64,000 nt of DNA from Saprospiraceae bacterium (GTDB lineage: Bacteria > Bacteroidota > Bacteroidia > Chitinophagales > Saprospiraceae): positions 1 to 64,000 of the forward strand of contig JAIBCI010000005.1 of assembly GCA_019694255.1 (NCBI GenBank). The letters are read 5' to 3'. The notes below the pieces were generated by a model. The model was not told the DNA's origin. It did no database searches and saw nothing but the letters and a program-made list of their open reading frames with translations. Shown piece by piece: positions 48,608 to 57,927 of the stretch. Each line of letters begins with the position of its first letter. Within the stretch, counting starts at the first letter, position 1. The position numbers and the translations under genes are program-made.

Positions 48608-49447
48608 TTATGCAGATAACAATGCGGCGATATCAAATTTCTGCATTTTCAGAAAGGCTGCTGTTACCCTGGGCGCTCTTGCCGGATCACTCATCAACTC
48701 GCCGAGAATAGCGGGTACGATTTGCCAGCTTACGCCATAACGGTCTTGTAGCCATCCGCATTGACTGTAATGCCCCCCTTCACCCAGCTTTTGCCAGTAT
48801 TGGTCTATTTCTTCCTGATCGCTGCATTCAAGTACAAATGAAGCCGCAGGTGTAAATTCAAAATGGTGTTCGCCGGGGCCGTCCATCGCCATGAAAATGC
48901 AATGGCGTAACGTAAATTGAGCATGCAGAACCTTGCCTTCGTTGGCTCCGCTTCCTTCAGGATAATGCATTATACCATCAAGGACAGAATGATCTATGGT
49001 ATTGCAATAGTATTCAATCGCTTCCTGAGCAAGTCCAAACCGTGCGTCGGTAAAAAGTAAACAAGGAACTATTTTTTGTGGTGTAGCTTTTGTTGAACCC
49101 TGGTATATCTGCCAGCTAACACTAAAACGGTCATTGCACCAGCCATAACAGGGACTCCAGTCATAACGCCCGATATCCATCATGACCGATCCACCCTGGG
49201 AGACCAACGACCATAATTTCCTGACTTCCGATTCTTGTTCGCAGGTAACAAACAGACTGATAGACGGGTTATGCCTGTATTGAGGACCGCCGTTGAGTAA
49301 CATGAGCCGATGTCCGTCAACTTCGATCTGTGAAACAATAGGATTCTCAGACAGGATTTTTGCATTCTCAAACCACGAAATGTAAGTACGTGCAGCCTCA
49401 GCTGCATTGCCATCATACCAAAGACAAGGATATACAGGATTATTCAT
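48608..49447 (-). CDS. VOC-fold protein with two PhnB/3-demethylubiquinone-methyltransferase-like domains
   Basis: 279 residues from ATG 49447 (a GTG 60 bp upstream would add 20). Two PhnB-like domains: the first opens PVYPCLWYDGNAAEAA and ends DRFSVSWQIYQG; the second opens KIVPCLLFTD and ends DRYGVSWQIVP. Each has the WYD/F-type start and the WQ end of this VOC subfamily. Despite the usual name, methyltransferase activity is not supported; they may bind metals or small molecules. A similar single-domain gene lies upstream in the same direction. Confidence 0.82.
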   Translation of the reverse strand: MNNPVYPCLWYDGNAAEAARTYISWFENAKILSENPIVSQIEVDGHRLMLLNGGPQYRHNPSISLFVTCEQESEVRKLWSLVSQGGSVMMDIGRYDWSPCYGWCNDRFSVSWQIYQGSTKATPQKIVPCLLFTDARFGLAQEAIEYYCNTIDHSVLDGIMHYPEGSGANEGKVLHAQFTLRHCIFMAMDGPGEHHFEFTPAASFVLECSDQEEIDQYWQKLGEGGHYSQCGWLQDRYGVSWQIVPAILGELMSDPARAPRVTAAFLKMQKFDIAALLSA

Positions 49448-49537
49448 AACGAAAGTAAAATCGTGAAATGTTAAAATCTTTTTGACATAATTAGGCCGTG
49501 TATTCACCCCTTAACAGGTTGAATCGAATGATACAAT

Positions 49538-49987
49538 TCATTCTGCGCCGTGTTGCTGGGGATAATCATAATTGACCATCCAGTGGATCATAAATTTGTC
49601 AATGAACATGCCATAATATGCACCCCAGAAAGTGTCCTGCAAGGGCATCGTAATTGTTCCGCCCGAAGATAGACCATTGAACAGGCGGTCCGCTTCTTCT
49701 TTACTGTCTGCTGTGATGGAGATGGAGAAATTGTTTCCTACAAACACGGATTGTCCCCAGCCACCGACTACATCAGAGCCATACAAAGAAGTCTCATGGC
49801 TGATTGGCAGCACCACATGCATGATACGGTTTGCCTCTTCTTCGCTCAGCGGCGGGGCACCTTCCTGTGGAGGCATCTCGCTGAACCGGCCGATATAACC
49901 GAATGTACCGCCAAAAACCGAGCGATAAAATTCAAAAGCCGCTTCACACTGGCCTTCAAAAGTAAGGTAAATATTAATTTTTGCCAT
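49538..49987 (-). CDS. PhnB-like VOC-fold protein, single domain
   Basis: 149 residues: KINIYLTFEGQCEAAFEFY, GGTFGYIGRFSEMPP, a SITADSKEEADRLFNGLS segment, and a final DTFWGAYYGMFIDKFMIHW. This is the classical PhnB/YjdN VOC profile. Function unknown. It precedes the two-domain VOC gene (90 bp between the two genes), suggesting a small VOC cluster. Confidence 0.85.
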   Translation of the reverse strand: MAKINIYLTFEGQCEAAFEFYRSVFGGTFGYIGRFSEMPPQEGAPPLSEEEANRIMHVVLPISHETSLYGSDVVGGWGQSVFVGNNFSISITADSKEEADRLFNGLSSGGTITMPLQDTFWGAYYGMFIDKFMIHWMVNYDYPQQHGAE

Positions 49988-50180
49988 ACAGATTGATTAA
50001 GTGATAAAGGTAAACATCCTGGTCGGAAATCCTGATGATTTCCAATTGAAGCGGTTCAGAAAACTGCCCTTATCATCGTGGCAGAAGGCATGCCGAAAAT
50101 GCCGACGACGGATTTCCTGTTTATTGTACTGTGTATTAAACTTTTTGTATTTTTAATAGTCTAACCGGCTTTCCATCTTT

Positions 50181-51500
50181 ATGTATAAAAGGATCATCTT
50201 CATTGTCACGTTGGTATTATTCCAGCGAATTTCATACGCGCAGACACTCCTATATTTTCCTCCGGTCAACAACAATCTTCCCTGGGATACCATCTCACCT
50301 TCAAGCCTGGGATGGTGCGAAGAAAAAATACCTGATCTTCTGCGCTTTCTGGAAGGAGAGAACTCCAAGGCGCTGATTGTGCTCAAAGACGGACGCATCG
50401 CCATCGAAAAATACTTTGGCAGCTTCACGAAAGACAGCCTCTGGTATTGGGCCTCAGCAGGCAAGACACTGACTTCATTTCTGGTCGGCAAGGCCCAGGA
50501 GGAAAAGTTTCTCAGCATCACCCAGCCTTCCTCTGATTTTTTGGGTAAAGGCTGGACTACATGTACCCCTCAGCAGGAATCTGCCATTACGATTCGTCAC
50601 CAGATCACAATGACCAGCGGCCTTGATGATGGTGTGACGGATAATCATTGCACGAGTCCGTCTTGTCTGCTTTTCAAAGCCGCGGCGGGTACAAGATGGG
50701 CCTATCATAACGCACCGTATACCTTGTTGGAGAAGGTCATCGAGAATAGTACAGGTATGAACATCAACACCTACACCCAAGGGCGACTGCGTACCTCAAC
50801 AGGTATTACCGGCTTATGGCTGACGGTTGATGAAGACAATGTGTTTTTCAGCAAAGCAAGAAGCATGGCGCGATTTGGTGTACTGATTCGAAACCATTGT
50901 GTCTGGAACCTTGATACATTGCTACACGATACAGCGTATGTCCGGCAAATGACCAATACGTCCCAAGGCCTCAATGAATCTTACGGTTACTTATGGTGGC
51001 TGAATGGAAAAAGCAGTTACATGCTGCCGACTACACAATTTGTTTTTAAAGGATCCTATGCACCAGCTGCTCCTGCCGATATGTATTCCGCGCTGGGCAA
51101 GAACGGCCAGATCCTGAGCATTTCACCATTAAAGGGCATTATCATCGTGCGTATGGGTGATCAGCCTAATTCACCGGCATCCGAAGTGGCTACGGTGTTG
51201 TGTAACCAGATATGGTCATACCTCAACGATATCATGTGTGCGCCCAATGATGTTGAGGATCATCCATTGCAGTTGGATTATAATATCTTTCCTAATCCTG
51301 CATGTCAGTTCATCAATGTGGAAGGTAAAAATGGTGTACCATCGCAACTTCGACTGGTGGATCTGAACGGAAGAGCATGGGCGAAAGCAAGGGCCTGCAG
51401 TGGTCTGAACGTCAATGGTGTGCCTCAGGGTGTTTATATACTGGAAATCACCGATCATCATACAAAGTTTTTCAAAAAGGTGATCATTCAGCCTGAATAG
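50181..51500 (+). CDS. Secreted serine hydrolase (class C beta-lactamase-like) with T9SS domain
   Basis: 439 residues with signal peptide (IIFIVTLVLFQRISYAQ). The beta-lactamase-like fold shows SxxK as SAGK (Ser92, Lys95), and YxN as YHN (Tyr175, Asn177); the third motif region is near the SALGKNGQ stretch. The C-terminal ~75 residues (from IFPNPACQF) are a T9SS sorting domain ending KKVIIQPE. Such enzymes are esterases, D-aminopeptidases or peptidases rather than true beta-lactamases. It stands alone. Confidence 0.88.
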   Translation: MYKRIIFIVTLVLFQRISYAQTLLYFPPVNNNLPWDTISPSSLGWCEEKIPDLLRFLEGENSKALIVLKDGRIAIEKYFGSFTKDSLWYWASAGKTLTSFLVGKAQEEKFLSITQPSSDFLGKGWTTCTPQQESAITIRHQITMTSGLDDGVTDNHCTSPSCLLFKAAAGTRWAYHNAPYTLLEKVIENSTGMNINTYTQGRLRTSTGITGLWLTVDEDNVFFSKARSMARFGVLIRNHCVWNLDTLLHDTAYVRQMTNTSQGLNESYGYLWWLNGKSSYMLPTTQFVFKGSYAPAAPADMYSALGKNGQILSISPLKGIIIVRMGDQPNSPASEVATVLCNQIWSYLNDIMCAPNDVEDHPLQLDYNIFPNPACQFINVEGKNGVPSQLRLVDLNGRAWAKARACSGLNVNGVPQGVYILEITDHHTKFFKKVIIQPE

Positions 51501-51677
51501 GGATTGGTCAGACTTTCTTTCAATATCTTATAAAGGATCTTCGGCATTGATAAAAGGGTAATGCACTTTCAAATGATGCAAAGCATTGGATGAGATCTTG
51601 GGCTATTGATCGATAGATTCTCCGAAAGTTACAAATCAAAAGGAAATATTTACAAGGATACCGGATTGGGGTGCCGG

Positions 51678-51685
51678 TAGTTTTG
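51678..51685 (+). promoter_or_regulatory. -7 box TAGTTTTG upstream of the exported cupin
   Basis: Exact TAnnTTTG match, 30 bp before ATG 51716; no clear TTTG at the right distance. It supports ATG 51716 over the GTG-type start at 51671. Confidence 0.45.
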
Positions 51686-51715
51686 CAGTATTATTTATTC
51701 ACTCAAAAATTAATT

Positions 51716-52174
51716 ATGCAAAACAGATTCAAATTGATCATTCCGCTGGTGGCCATGACCTATATGGTCCAGGCGCAGACACAGGCCGTTCATCCCGCTC
51801 ACACTGAAGAAAAGGCGGCCAAGATTAACTTTTTAAAGCCGGAAGACACCAGGACATTCCCATTGGGAAAGGTGGATTTATGCAGCATTGGCGGAGCCAT
51901 GATCGGCAAGGCAGTGTTTGAACCCGGATGGAGATGGTCCACTTCAGTTAAGCCATTGGTCAAGACGGAAAGTTGCCTGGCACCTCATTTTCAATACCAT
52001 GTGTCCGGAACTCTCAGGGTACAAATGGATGACGGAACCATCATTGATTGCGTTGCGGGTGATGTTTCTTTTCTTCCTCAGGGACACGATGCCTGGGTAA
52101 TTGGCAATGAGCCGGTGGTAGTGATCGATTTTCAGGGAATGGTGGATTATGCCAAGAAAAGTGCTATGAAATAA
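51716..52174 (+). CDS. Exported cupin-domain protein
   Basis: 152 residues with a signal-like N-terminus (LIIPLVAMTYMVQAQ). A cupin barrel with a first motif near FQYHVSGTLRVQMDDG and second near GDVSFLPQGHDAWVIG. Ligand unknown; the first motif has only one of the usual histidines. Periplasmic location is inferred. Confidence 0.75.
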   Translation: MQNRFKLIIPLVAMTYMVQAQTQAVHPAHTEEKAAKINFLKPEDTRTFPLGKVDLCSIGGAMIGKAVFEPGWRWSTSVKPLVKTESCLAPHFQYHVSGTLRVQMDDGTIIDCVAGDVSFLPQGHDAWVIGNEPVVVIDFQGMVDYAKKSAMK

Positions 52175-52420
52175 TTGTGCTTCCCACAGGATCAATGTGG
52201 TGGACAAGATTATATCAAAGTCATCACTCCCAATCGATGCTCCGTATTCGAAAATTAATCTTGCAGAATTAATCTGATTCTTTGCAGAATCTTAATTCGA
52301 GTGATAGTCCGTCGGCGCACTTGTGACGACGGGCTTTCATTTTTGGTTTACAATGGTAAGCCAGCATGAAATATAAAATTGCAACTTGATAGGAATTACA
52401 ATCATTCCGGATAAAAGATA

Positions 52421-52452
52421 TTTGAATTTGAGGCCCAACATTTTTATCTTTG
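52421..52452 (+). promoter_or_regulatory. Consensus promoter ahead of the AraC gene
   Basis: TTTG at 52421-52424, a 20-nt spacer and TATCTTTG at 52445-52452. This is the best match to the Bacteroidota housekeeping consensus in the window. It would start a transcript near 52459, directly before a tiny ORF and about 170 nt before the AraC regulator gene. Confidence 0.7.
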
Positions 52453-52462
52453 TCAAGGAGGT

Positions 52463-52546
52463 ATGCCGATCCTGGGAGAATTGTATGGCTTATTGCAAAC
52501 CAATGAACTTCGACTTGCAACTGATCATATTAGTTCTATCCCCTGA
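52463..52546 (+). CDS. Possible 27-residue leader peptide
   Basis: ATG 52463 follows AAGGAGGT almost directly and reads MPILGELYGLLQTNELRLAT... to a TGA at 52546. The predicted transcript begins only a few bases upstream, so translation would be nearly leaderless. It could be a chance ORF in a long leader; no similarity is known to me. Confidence 0.25.
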   Translation: MPILGELYGLLQTNELRLATDHISSIP

Positions 52547-52629
52547 ATGATCAATTAGAAAATCATAATTGCAAATCGATAATATTTTATTTTATACTGG
52601 GACGAGATCAAATATAAAAAATAGCGCAA

Positions 52630-53544
52630 ATGAAAGTGAAGTCTGTCGATCACAAAAAGGAAATAATGAATATTGAAACGCTCGAAATGTTTGAGCGTTT
52701 GATCAACCGTGATGTGACACCCTATAATATTGACATGATGGTCATGCCTGGAACGCTGGAAGACAAGCACAAGAATTGCGACTGCATTCCGGCGCTTAGA
52801 AGGCAGTTTAATCTGATTTATTTGTTGCTCGAAGGAGAGCATGATGTGAAGCTTGGGGCAGATCACCTTCAACTCAGTCCCAATGACCTGGTGATCGTTC
52901 CGGAAAGTACATTGTACGCAAGCGATCACATCAGGAATTGCAAAGGTTACTGCATTCATTTCAAATCAGAGTTTCTCAAATCGGTTCTCGGCAGACCACT
53001 TTTTGAAGAATTTCCATTTTTTCATTTTGATGCCCAGCATATTGTTAATCTGAATGATTCTGAAAGCCTTTTGATACAAAATGCTTTTCGGGATATTATA
53101 GAAGAATACAGGCGCTTTTCACCGGAGAAGGATCACTTGTTATCCAATTTTATTTTGATTCTTCTTTTGAGAATTCGTGAAATATATCGTTCAAGGGCAT
53201 CCGGGGTAGTCAAGGGTTCAAACAGACGTGAGCAGGTCGCCAATAGTTTTAAGCTGATGGTGGAAAAAAATTTTATTGAGAAAAGGACCGTCAATGAATA
53301 CGCAGAACAACTTCATGTTACGCCCAAGTATCTGTCGGAGGTGGTCAGTGAGACCTATGGCAGGTCACCTTTGAATATTATTCACGATATCCTTTTGCTT
53401 GAAGCCAAAGTAATGCTTTATTCGACAAACCAGTCGATTGCTGAAATCGCGTACAATCTGCAATTTGAAGATCAGTCACACTTCACCCATTTTGTTAAAA
53501 AGAAAACTGGTAAATCGCCACTTGAATTCCGTAAAGTTCAATAG
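52630..53544 (+). CDS. AraC-family transcriptional regulator
   Basis: 304 residues. The N-terminal ~170 form a cupin-like sensing domain (GEHDVKLGADHLQLSPNDLV). The C-terminal ~100 hold the two HTH motifs of AraC proteins (VNEYAEQLHVTPKYLSEVV and SIAEIAYNLQFEDQSHFTHF) ending in KTGKSPLEFRK. Target genes are unknown; the neighbouring membrane protein gene has its own promoter. It may regulate itself through its long leader. Confidence 0.9.
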   Translation: MKVKSVDHKKEIMNIETLEMFERLINRDVTPYNIDMMVMPGTLEDKHKNCDCIPALRRQFNLIYLLLEGEHDVKLGADHLQLSPNDLVIVPESTLYASDHIRNCKGYCIHFKSEFLKSVLGRPLFEEFPFFHFDAQHIVNLNDSESLLIQNAFRDIIEEYRRFSPEKDHLLSNFILILLLRIREIYRSRASGVVKGSNRREQVANSFKLMVEKNFIEKRTVNEYAEQLHVTPKYLSEVVSETYGRSPLNIIHDILLLEAKVMLYSTNQSIAEIAYNLQFEDQSHFTHFVKKKTGKSPLEFRKVQ

Positions 53545-53713
53545 TTACTGACCTTTGCTTTGTGATATCAGAATGCACTCGTCAGACTGACCGGGCCAAA
53601 TATGTGCCAATCGATGTAATATACAGCGTATTATATATTATAAATAAGACTAATTTTATTTAGTTGTTCATTTATTACATTGAATTGTTCAAAACTTTAT
53701 AAATTTTTTTTTA

Positions 53714-53721
53714 TATATTTG
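53714..53721 (+). promoter_or_regulatory. -7 box TATATTTG for the membrane-protein gene
   Basis: Exact TAnnTTTG match, 72 bp before ATG 53793. The closest TTG upstream (53685-53687) is 26 nt away, so the -33 element is uncertain. Confidence 0.45.
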
Positions 53722-53792
53722 AGCAGCAGGTCTTTGGCTTGCGTAGGCTACAAAAATATGTAACAAATTTATTCACCATTAAAACCAAAATT

Positions 53793-54206
53793 ATGGACAA
53801 AAAAGTTGTATTCGGAACACTGGCGGGAGCCGTCACCCTTTTTGTGCTTGGAGGAGCCGTATTCGGCTTCCTGTTGAAAGATTCCATGAACGAATGGATA
53901 ACAGCATTTGGTGATGTTGCCTATAAAATGGAAGAGGCACCATGGATGACCATCGTGGGTGCGAATATTCTGTTGGCTTTGTTGCTATCCCTGCTTTTTA
54001 GCAAATTGGGAATCAGTACATTCCAGGGTGGATTGATGAATGGACTATGGATCTTATTCATCTTGTATCTCTGGTTCGATATGTGGATGTTTGCAACATT
54101 CAAGCCATTCACGACCAATATGATGCTGATTGATGTCACAAGCAATACGGTCGTCGGATCTATCGCTGCAGGCGTGATTGGATGGATCAATGGTATGGTT
54201 AAGTAA
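53793..54206 (+). CDS. Small four-helix membrane protein
   Basis: 137 residues from ATG 53793 (a TTG-type start upstream is rejected). Four hydrophobic segments: LAGAVTLFVLGGAVFGFLL, TIVGANILLALLLSLLF, GLWILFILYLWFDMWMF and TVVGSIAAGVIGWINGM. It resembles a family of ~140-residue membrane proteins common in Bacteroidota (pattern ISTFxGG in the middle, VIGW near the end). Function unknown; it follows an AraC gene that could control it. Confidence 0.7.
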   Translation: MDKKVVFGTLAGAVTLFVLGGAVFGFLLKDSMNEWITAFGDVAYKMEEAPWMTIVGANILLALLLSLLFSKLGISTFQGGLMNGLWILFILYLWFDMWMFATFKPFTTNMMLIDVTSNTVVGSIAAGVIGWINGMVK

Positions 54207-54506
54207 ACTTCAATTCTTCTTAGTCATCCCTCAATCCATTATTGGCAAAGTCAATGAAGCGAACTGGTGCTGTTGGATTGGATTTTATTATGTGAAAGTG
54301 TAAAATGCAGATTGGGGGATGACTTTATAAAATGATCCTGCTCAGTTTACTATTCATCTTAAAGGACGTCTCATTTCTATTTCAAGGAGGGGGCAAAATT
54401 GTTGGCGAAGATTTTTTGAATTGATCCAAGTTGTTGAAAACGATGATTCCAATTGCATTTTAACTTCCGATAATTTCTACTCAAATACCACCATTGAATG
54501 TGTGAG

Positions 54507-55352
54507 CTATTGTCCGTCAATTCTCGCAAATTCCCATCCAAGAATGGCTGCTTTTCTGTCCAATCCCCAGTGGTATCCTCCCAGTATGCCTTCTGCGCGG
54601 ATGACACGGTGACATGGAATAAGAAATGCAACAGGATTAAGTCCTATCGCGGTGCCAACCGCCCTGGAGGCAGTTGGTTGTTGAATATTTGCAGCGATCT
54701 GCCCATAAGTCGCCAAAGCTCCGGCCGGAATTTTAAGTAATGCGTCCCATACTTTGAGTTGAAACGGTGTTGCTTTGAGGTGTAATCGAATGGCTTGCAA
54801 TTGCTGCCAGTCCTGGTTAAAAATTTGCCTGGCATTGCGTTGATGCGTGTCATGAAGATTGTGGAACTCTGCTGAAGGAAAATTACTTTTTAATAAATTC
54901 AATTCGGCATCTTCATCGTCTGCAAAAGTCATATGACAAATACCTTTGTCCGTGCTTGCGACCAGTATTTTGCCAAAGGGACTTTGCACAAATCCGTAAT
55001 TGATTCTCAGATTTGCTCCGCCATTTTTGTATTCTCCGGGCGTCATGCCTTCAATATTAACAAACAAGTCATGGAGTCTTCCCGTACCGGAAAGACCTGT
55101 TTCGTAAGCCACATCGAAGAGTGTAGATTTCGAATTCTTTAAAATCATTTTGGCGTACTCAACACTTAAATACTGTACAAATTTCTTAGGGCTTACGCCT
55201 GCCCATTCAGTAAATACCCGTTGAAAATGAAATGGGCTCATGTGGACATGAAGCGCCATTTCTTCGAGGCTAGGCTGCTCCCTGAAGCGACTCCGGATAT
55301 AGCCGATGGCTTGAGCGATCTGATCATATTGTATCGATTCCTTTTGACGCAT
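54507..55352 (-). CDS. Ada-like fusion: AraC-type HTH and O6-alkylguanine-DNA alkyltransferase
   Basis: 281 residues. Residues ~10-105 form an AraC-type HTH domain (LEEMALHVHMSPFHFQRVF and TLFDVAYETGLSGTGRLHDLF). Residues ~190-275 form the methyltransferase domain with active-site PCHRVI (Cys247) and the DNA-binding LKVWDALLKIPAGALATYGQIA. It repairs O6-methylguanine by transferring the alkyl group to Cys247. The Ada N-terminal zinc/phosphotriester domain is absent, so control by methylation as in E. coli Ada is not expected. A -7 candidate TACTTTTG lies at 55370-55377. Confidence 0.9.
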   Translation of the reverse strand: MRQKESIQYDQIAQAIGYIRSRFREQPSLEEMALHVHMSPFHFQRVFTEWAGVSPKKFVQYLSVEYAKMILKNSKSTLFDVAYETGLSGTGRLHDLFVNIEGMTPGEYKNGGANLRINYGFVQSPFGKILVASTDKGICHMTFADDEDAELNLLKSNFPSAEFHNLHDTHQRNARQIFNQDWQQLQAIRLHLKATPFQLKVWDALLKIPAGALATYGQIAANIQQPTASRAVGTAIGLNPVAFLIPCHRVIRAEGILGGYHWGLDRKAAILGWEFARIDGQ

Positions 55353-55369
55353 GCGGATAATTGAGACAT

Positions 55370-55377
55370 CAAAAGTA
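55370..55377 (-). promoter_or_regulatory. Putative -7 box (TACTTTTG) for the AraC/Ogt gene
   Basis: Minus-strand TACTTTTG fits TAnnTTTG, 17 bp before ATG 55352. The -33 element is unclear. Confidence 0.4.
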
Positions 55378-55611
55378 CTTTAACCGTCCCCAGTTGAAAA
55401 CCCGAATCTTGCGAAAATTGAGTTAATTGAATAATTAGACCAGTTGAAAGCGTGATGAATTCTGTAATTCGCTTAATACCTGGATTGGGTTGAATAATCA
55501 AATATAATTGTCGTTGAAAAAACCAAATATCCTGGGTTAATTTAATAGCTTGTAATGTGGTATATTCTTGAAATACTAATTCAACTCAAATAGTTTTTAA
55601 TTACGGAAAAA

Positions 55612-55639
55612 TGAACCCCGTCCATCTGCACGGGGTTCA
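55612..55639 (-). terminator. Terminator of the TonB receptor unit
   Basis: A 10-bp perfect stem (TGAACCCCGT / ACGGGGTTCA) with an 8-nt loop and a T-run on the minus-strand side, 21 bp beyond the receptor stop. An A/T flank on the other side may allow it to act both ways. Confidence 0.85.
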
Positions 55640-55660
55640 AATTTTTGTATCTTAAGCACA

Positions 55661-57880
55661 CTAAAATCGATAGCGTAGTGCGCCAATGAAATTTCTGCCC
55701 GGAGCATTGATTCCACTTGCAAAGAGTCTGTACTGTGTGTCCAGGATATTGTCTATCCCCAAAGTTACCTCAGCAGAAGACCAGAAATTATATGTTGCCC
55801 GAATATTGAGTGTAAACCACGCGGGCGTCCCTTCAGGCGTAGCATATTGTTCGTTGTCTTCACCGCCGAGATAGTAATTTTTCAATCGTTTCCAGCCGTT
55901 AAATTGTGAAAAGAAACTTGCTTTCCATTTCTTTGTCAAATAATCTGCTCTTACGATTCCGGTAACTGGCGGAATGTGATCCAGTGGCGTAGAAGACTCC
56001 GTGCTTGTGATTCTACCGTATGTATAGTTGATATTGCCCGTAACGATGAAAGATTTATTGAGATAACATTTTAATTGTGAAGAAGCTCCGGCGATAAACG
56101 CGGTACGGGCATTTTGATTCGCCATTACACCGCTCAATCGACCGTTGTACATTATGGAGTCCTGACCATTGTACGCAAAAGGTAATGTGACAATGGCATT
56201 GTAAAAACCGGTATAGTATAAATTATTTTCCCATTCGATCCTTCCAAATAATCTGTGCGTTGCGGTCAATTCGAAATTTAAGGTTTGCTCAGGTCTTAGG
56301 TTTTGATTGGGTACAATGATTGTTCCATTTCCGGATTCAAAGACCTTGCTCAAATCATCAACATTGGGTATTCTGAAACCTGAGGAGATCAAAAATACGT
56401 AGCGCTGCATGGCCCCTGGTGAATAATTGATTCCAGCACTGGCACTGTAGATTACATTTTTTTGATTGATCTCATTAAATGGAAAGTGAAAGAAGGTTGT
56501 ATCAACCAATGTTGAGTTAAGATCACCATACCCGAGTCTTAACCCTTCGTTGATGGACCATTTAGAATTCCATTGATAGCGATGAGATGCGTACAAGGCC
56601 GCTGTCTTCATACTATTGTCACCATCCGGATATCTCGTATCCAAGGTACTTTGTGCCTGGGTATTGATATTGGTAGCGTGGGCGATCGATTTTAACTGAT
56701 TGTATTGCAAGTCCAGCCCGGCATACATGAAGTGTCTTCCAGATGACCTTACTGCATCCAGATTCAGTCCAATCACATCAACTTTTTCAATACGGCTCTG
56801 CAGACTGGAATTATTAAATCTTCTGGAATGCCGACTTTCTTCAATATTTTGATAGTTCGCCAGAATCTGGAATTGTTGAAAATAGCAATTTTCATTTTTG
56901 TATTGGAGAGAATAGGCTGCCATCAACCTTTTCTGCGGTCCATAGTACCATTCAGCAAAACGTAGACCGCTCCCGGCGGGATCGGTGAGCCGGTCGTACC
57001 TCGGAATATCTCCGGATGTTGAATACTGAACATTCAGAATATGAAGACTGTGTTGATTTGGTTTGTAACCCAATTTCTGAACGATGTCAAATTGCTGATA
57101 GGCGCTTTGAACCTGTGCGTACGGATTGTCGTTTGGAATCAGTGAATCCCTGCCATTCATTCGCTGTACGTAATAAGGTCTTTCACCAAAAGATTTTCCA
57201 TAGATCGGATTAATCATCTTACCCATGGTTATATCGCCAAATTTCGAAGCGGTTAGTGATGTCAGCATGGACCATTTTTTGCTGCCAAGCTTAAAATCGG
57301 TGTGAATGGTTCGTTCTTTCTCTGCGCTACTGATTCGGCCAAATGCGTTCAATCGAAGAATTGCTGACTTTTCGTCGCCAGCGAATTCCAGTGACTTCGT
57401 CGTCATGTGGATGACACCACCCAGTGCATCGCTACCATACATTGTGGACGAAGGTCCGAAGAGGATTTCAACTCTTTCCAAAGATTGGTTGTCCAGCGTA
57501 ATGATATTCTGTAAATGTCCGCCACGGTAGATCAGGTTATTCAATCGGACACCATCCACAACGAGCAGGCAGCGGTTTGCTTCAAATCCTCTCAAGACTG
57601 GACTTCCGCCTCCAGCCTGTGATTTTTGGACAAAAACCTGGCCAGTCATAGAAAGTACTTCAGCCATACTTTTGGCTTGACTTTCTTCAATGGTGGATTG
57701 TTTGAGAAGCAATATTTGCGGACTGACACTTCTCCGAACGTCTTTGTTTCTGTTGGCTGAAAAAACCAATTCGTCCAATGTTGATTGAAATCGGGTGGTG
57801 TCGCTTATAGTTTGGGTAAAAATATCCTGGTGTAATAATGCCAATATGGCAATAATGACTCCTTGTTTGAGCTTATTCAT
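55661..57880 (-). CDS. TonB-dependent outer-membrane receptor
   Basis: 739 residues with signal peptide (GVIIAILALLHQDIFTQ). The plug domain starts near residue 50 (ILLLKQSTIEESQAKSMAEV, GGGSPVLRGFEANRCLLVVDG, GPSSTMYGSDALGGVIHM), without the carboxypeptidase-like extension of SusC proteins. The barrel ends in FIGALRYRF, the usual aromatic outer-membrane signal. The type is that of siderophore, haem or metal receptors, but no ligand can be read. The gene upstream (47 bp) is a small membrane protein, likely the first gene of the unit. Confidence 0.92.
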   Translation of the reverse strand: MNKLKQGVIIAILALLHQDIFTQTISDTTRFQSTLDELVFSANRNKDVRRSVSPQILLLKQSTIEESQAKSMAEVLSMTGQVFVQKSQAGGGSPVLRGFEANRCLLVVDGVRLNNLIYRGGHLQNIITLDNQSLERVEILFGPSSTMYGSDALGGVIHMTTKSLEFAGDEKSAILRLNAFGRISSAEKERTIHTDFKLGSKKWSMLTSLTASKFGDITMGKMINPIYGKSFGERPYYVQRMNGRDSLIPNDNPYAQVQSAYQQFDIVQKLGYKPNQHSLHILNVQYSTSGDIPRYDRLTDPAGSGLRFAEWYYGPQKRLMAAYSLQYKNENCYFQQFQILANYQNIEESRHSRRFNNSSLQSRIEKVDVIGLNLDAVRSSGRHFMYAGLDLQYNQLKSIAHATNINTQAQSTLDTRYPDGDNSMKTAALYASHRYQWNSKWSINEGLRLGYGDLNSTLVDTTFFHFPFNEINQKNVIYSASAGINYSPGAMQRYVFLISSGFRIPNVDDLSKVFESGNGTIIVPNQNLRPEQTLNFELTATHRLFGRIEWENNLYYTGFYNAIVTLPFAYNGQDSIMYNGRLSGVMANQNARTAFIAGASSQLKCYLNKSFIVTGNINYTYGRITSTESSTPLDHIPPVTGIVRADYLTKKWKASFFSQFNGWKRLKNYYLGGEDNEQYATPEGTPAWFTLNIRATYNFWSSAEVTLGIDNILDTQYRLFASGINAPGRNFIGALRYRF

Positions 57881-57927
57881 AAGTAATAAATTAAGTTAGA
57901 AATAAAAAATAGAAGGAAAAACTCAAC

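Larger units (their letters stand above)
52175..52629. other. Leader region of the AraC regulator
   Basis: 455 bp. It contains a direct repeat TTGCAGAAT (52261-52269 and 52282-52290, 21 bp apart), a strong consensus promoter at 52421-52452, and a 27-codon ORF at 52463-52546, described separately. The remainder shows nothing. Confidence 0.55.
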
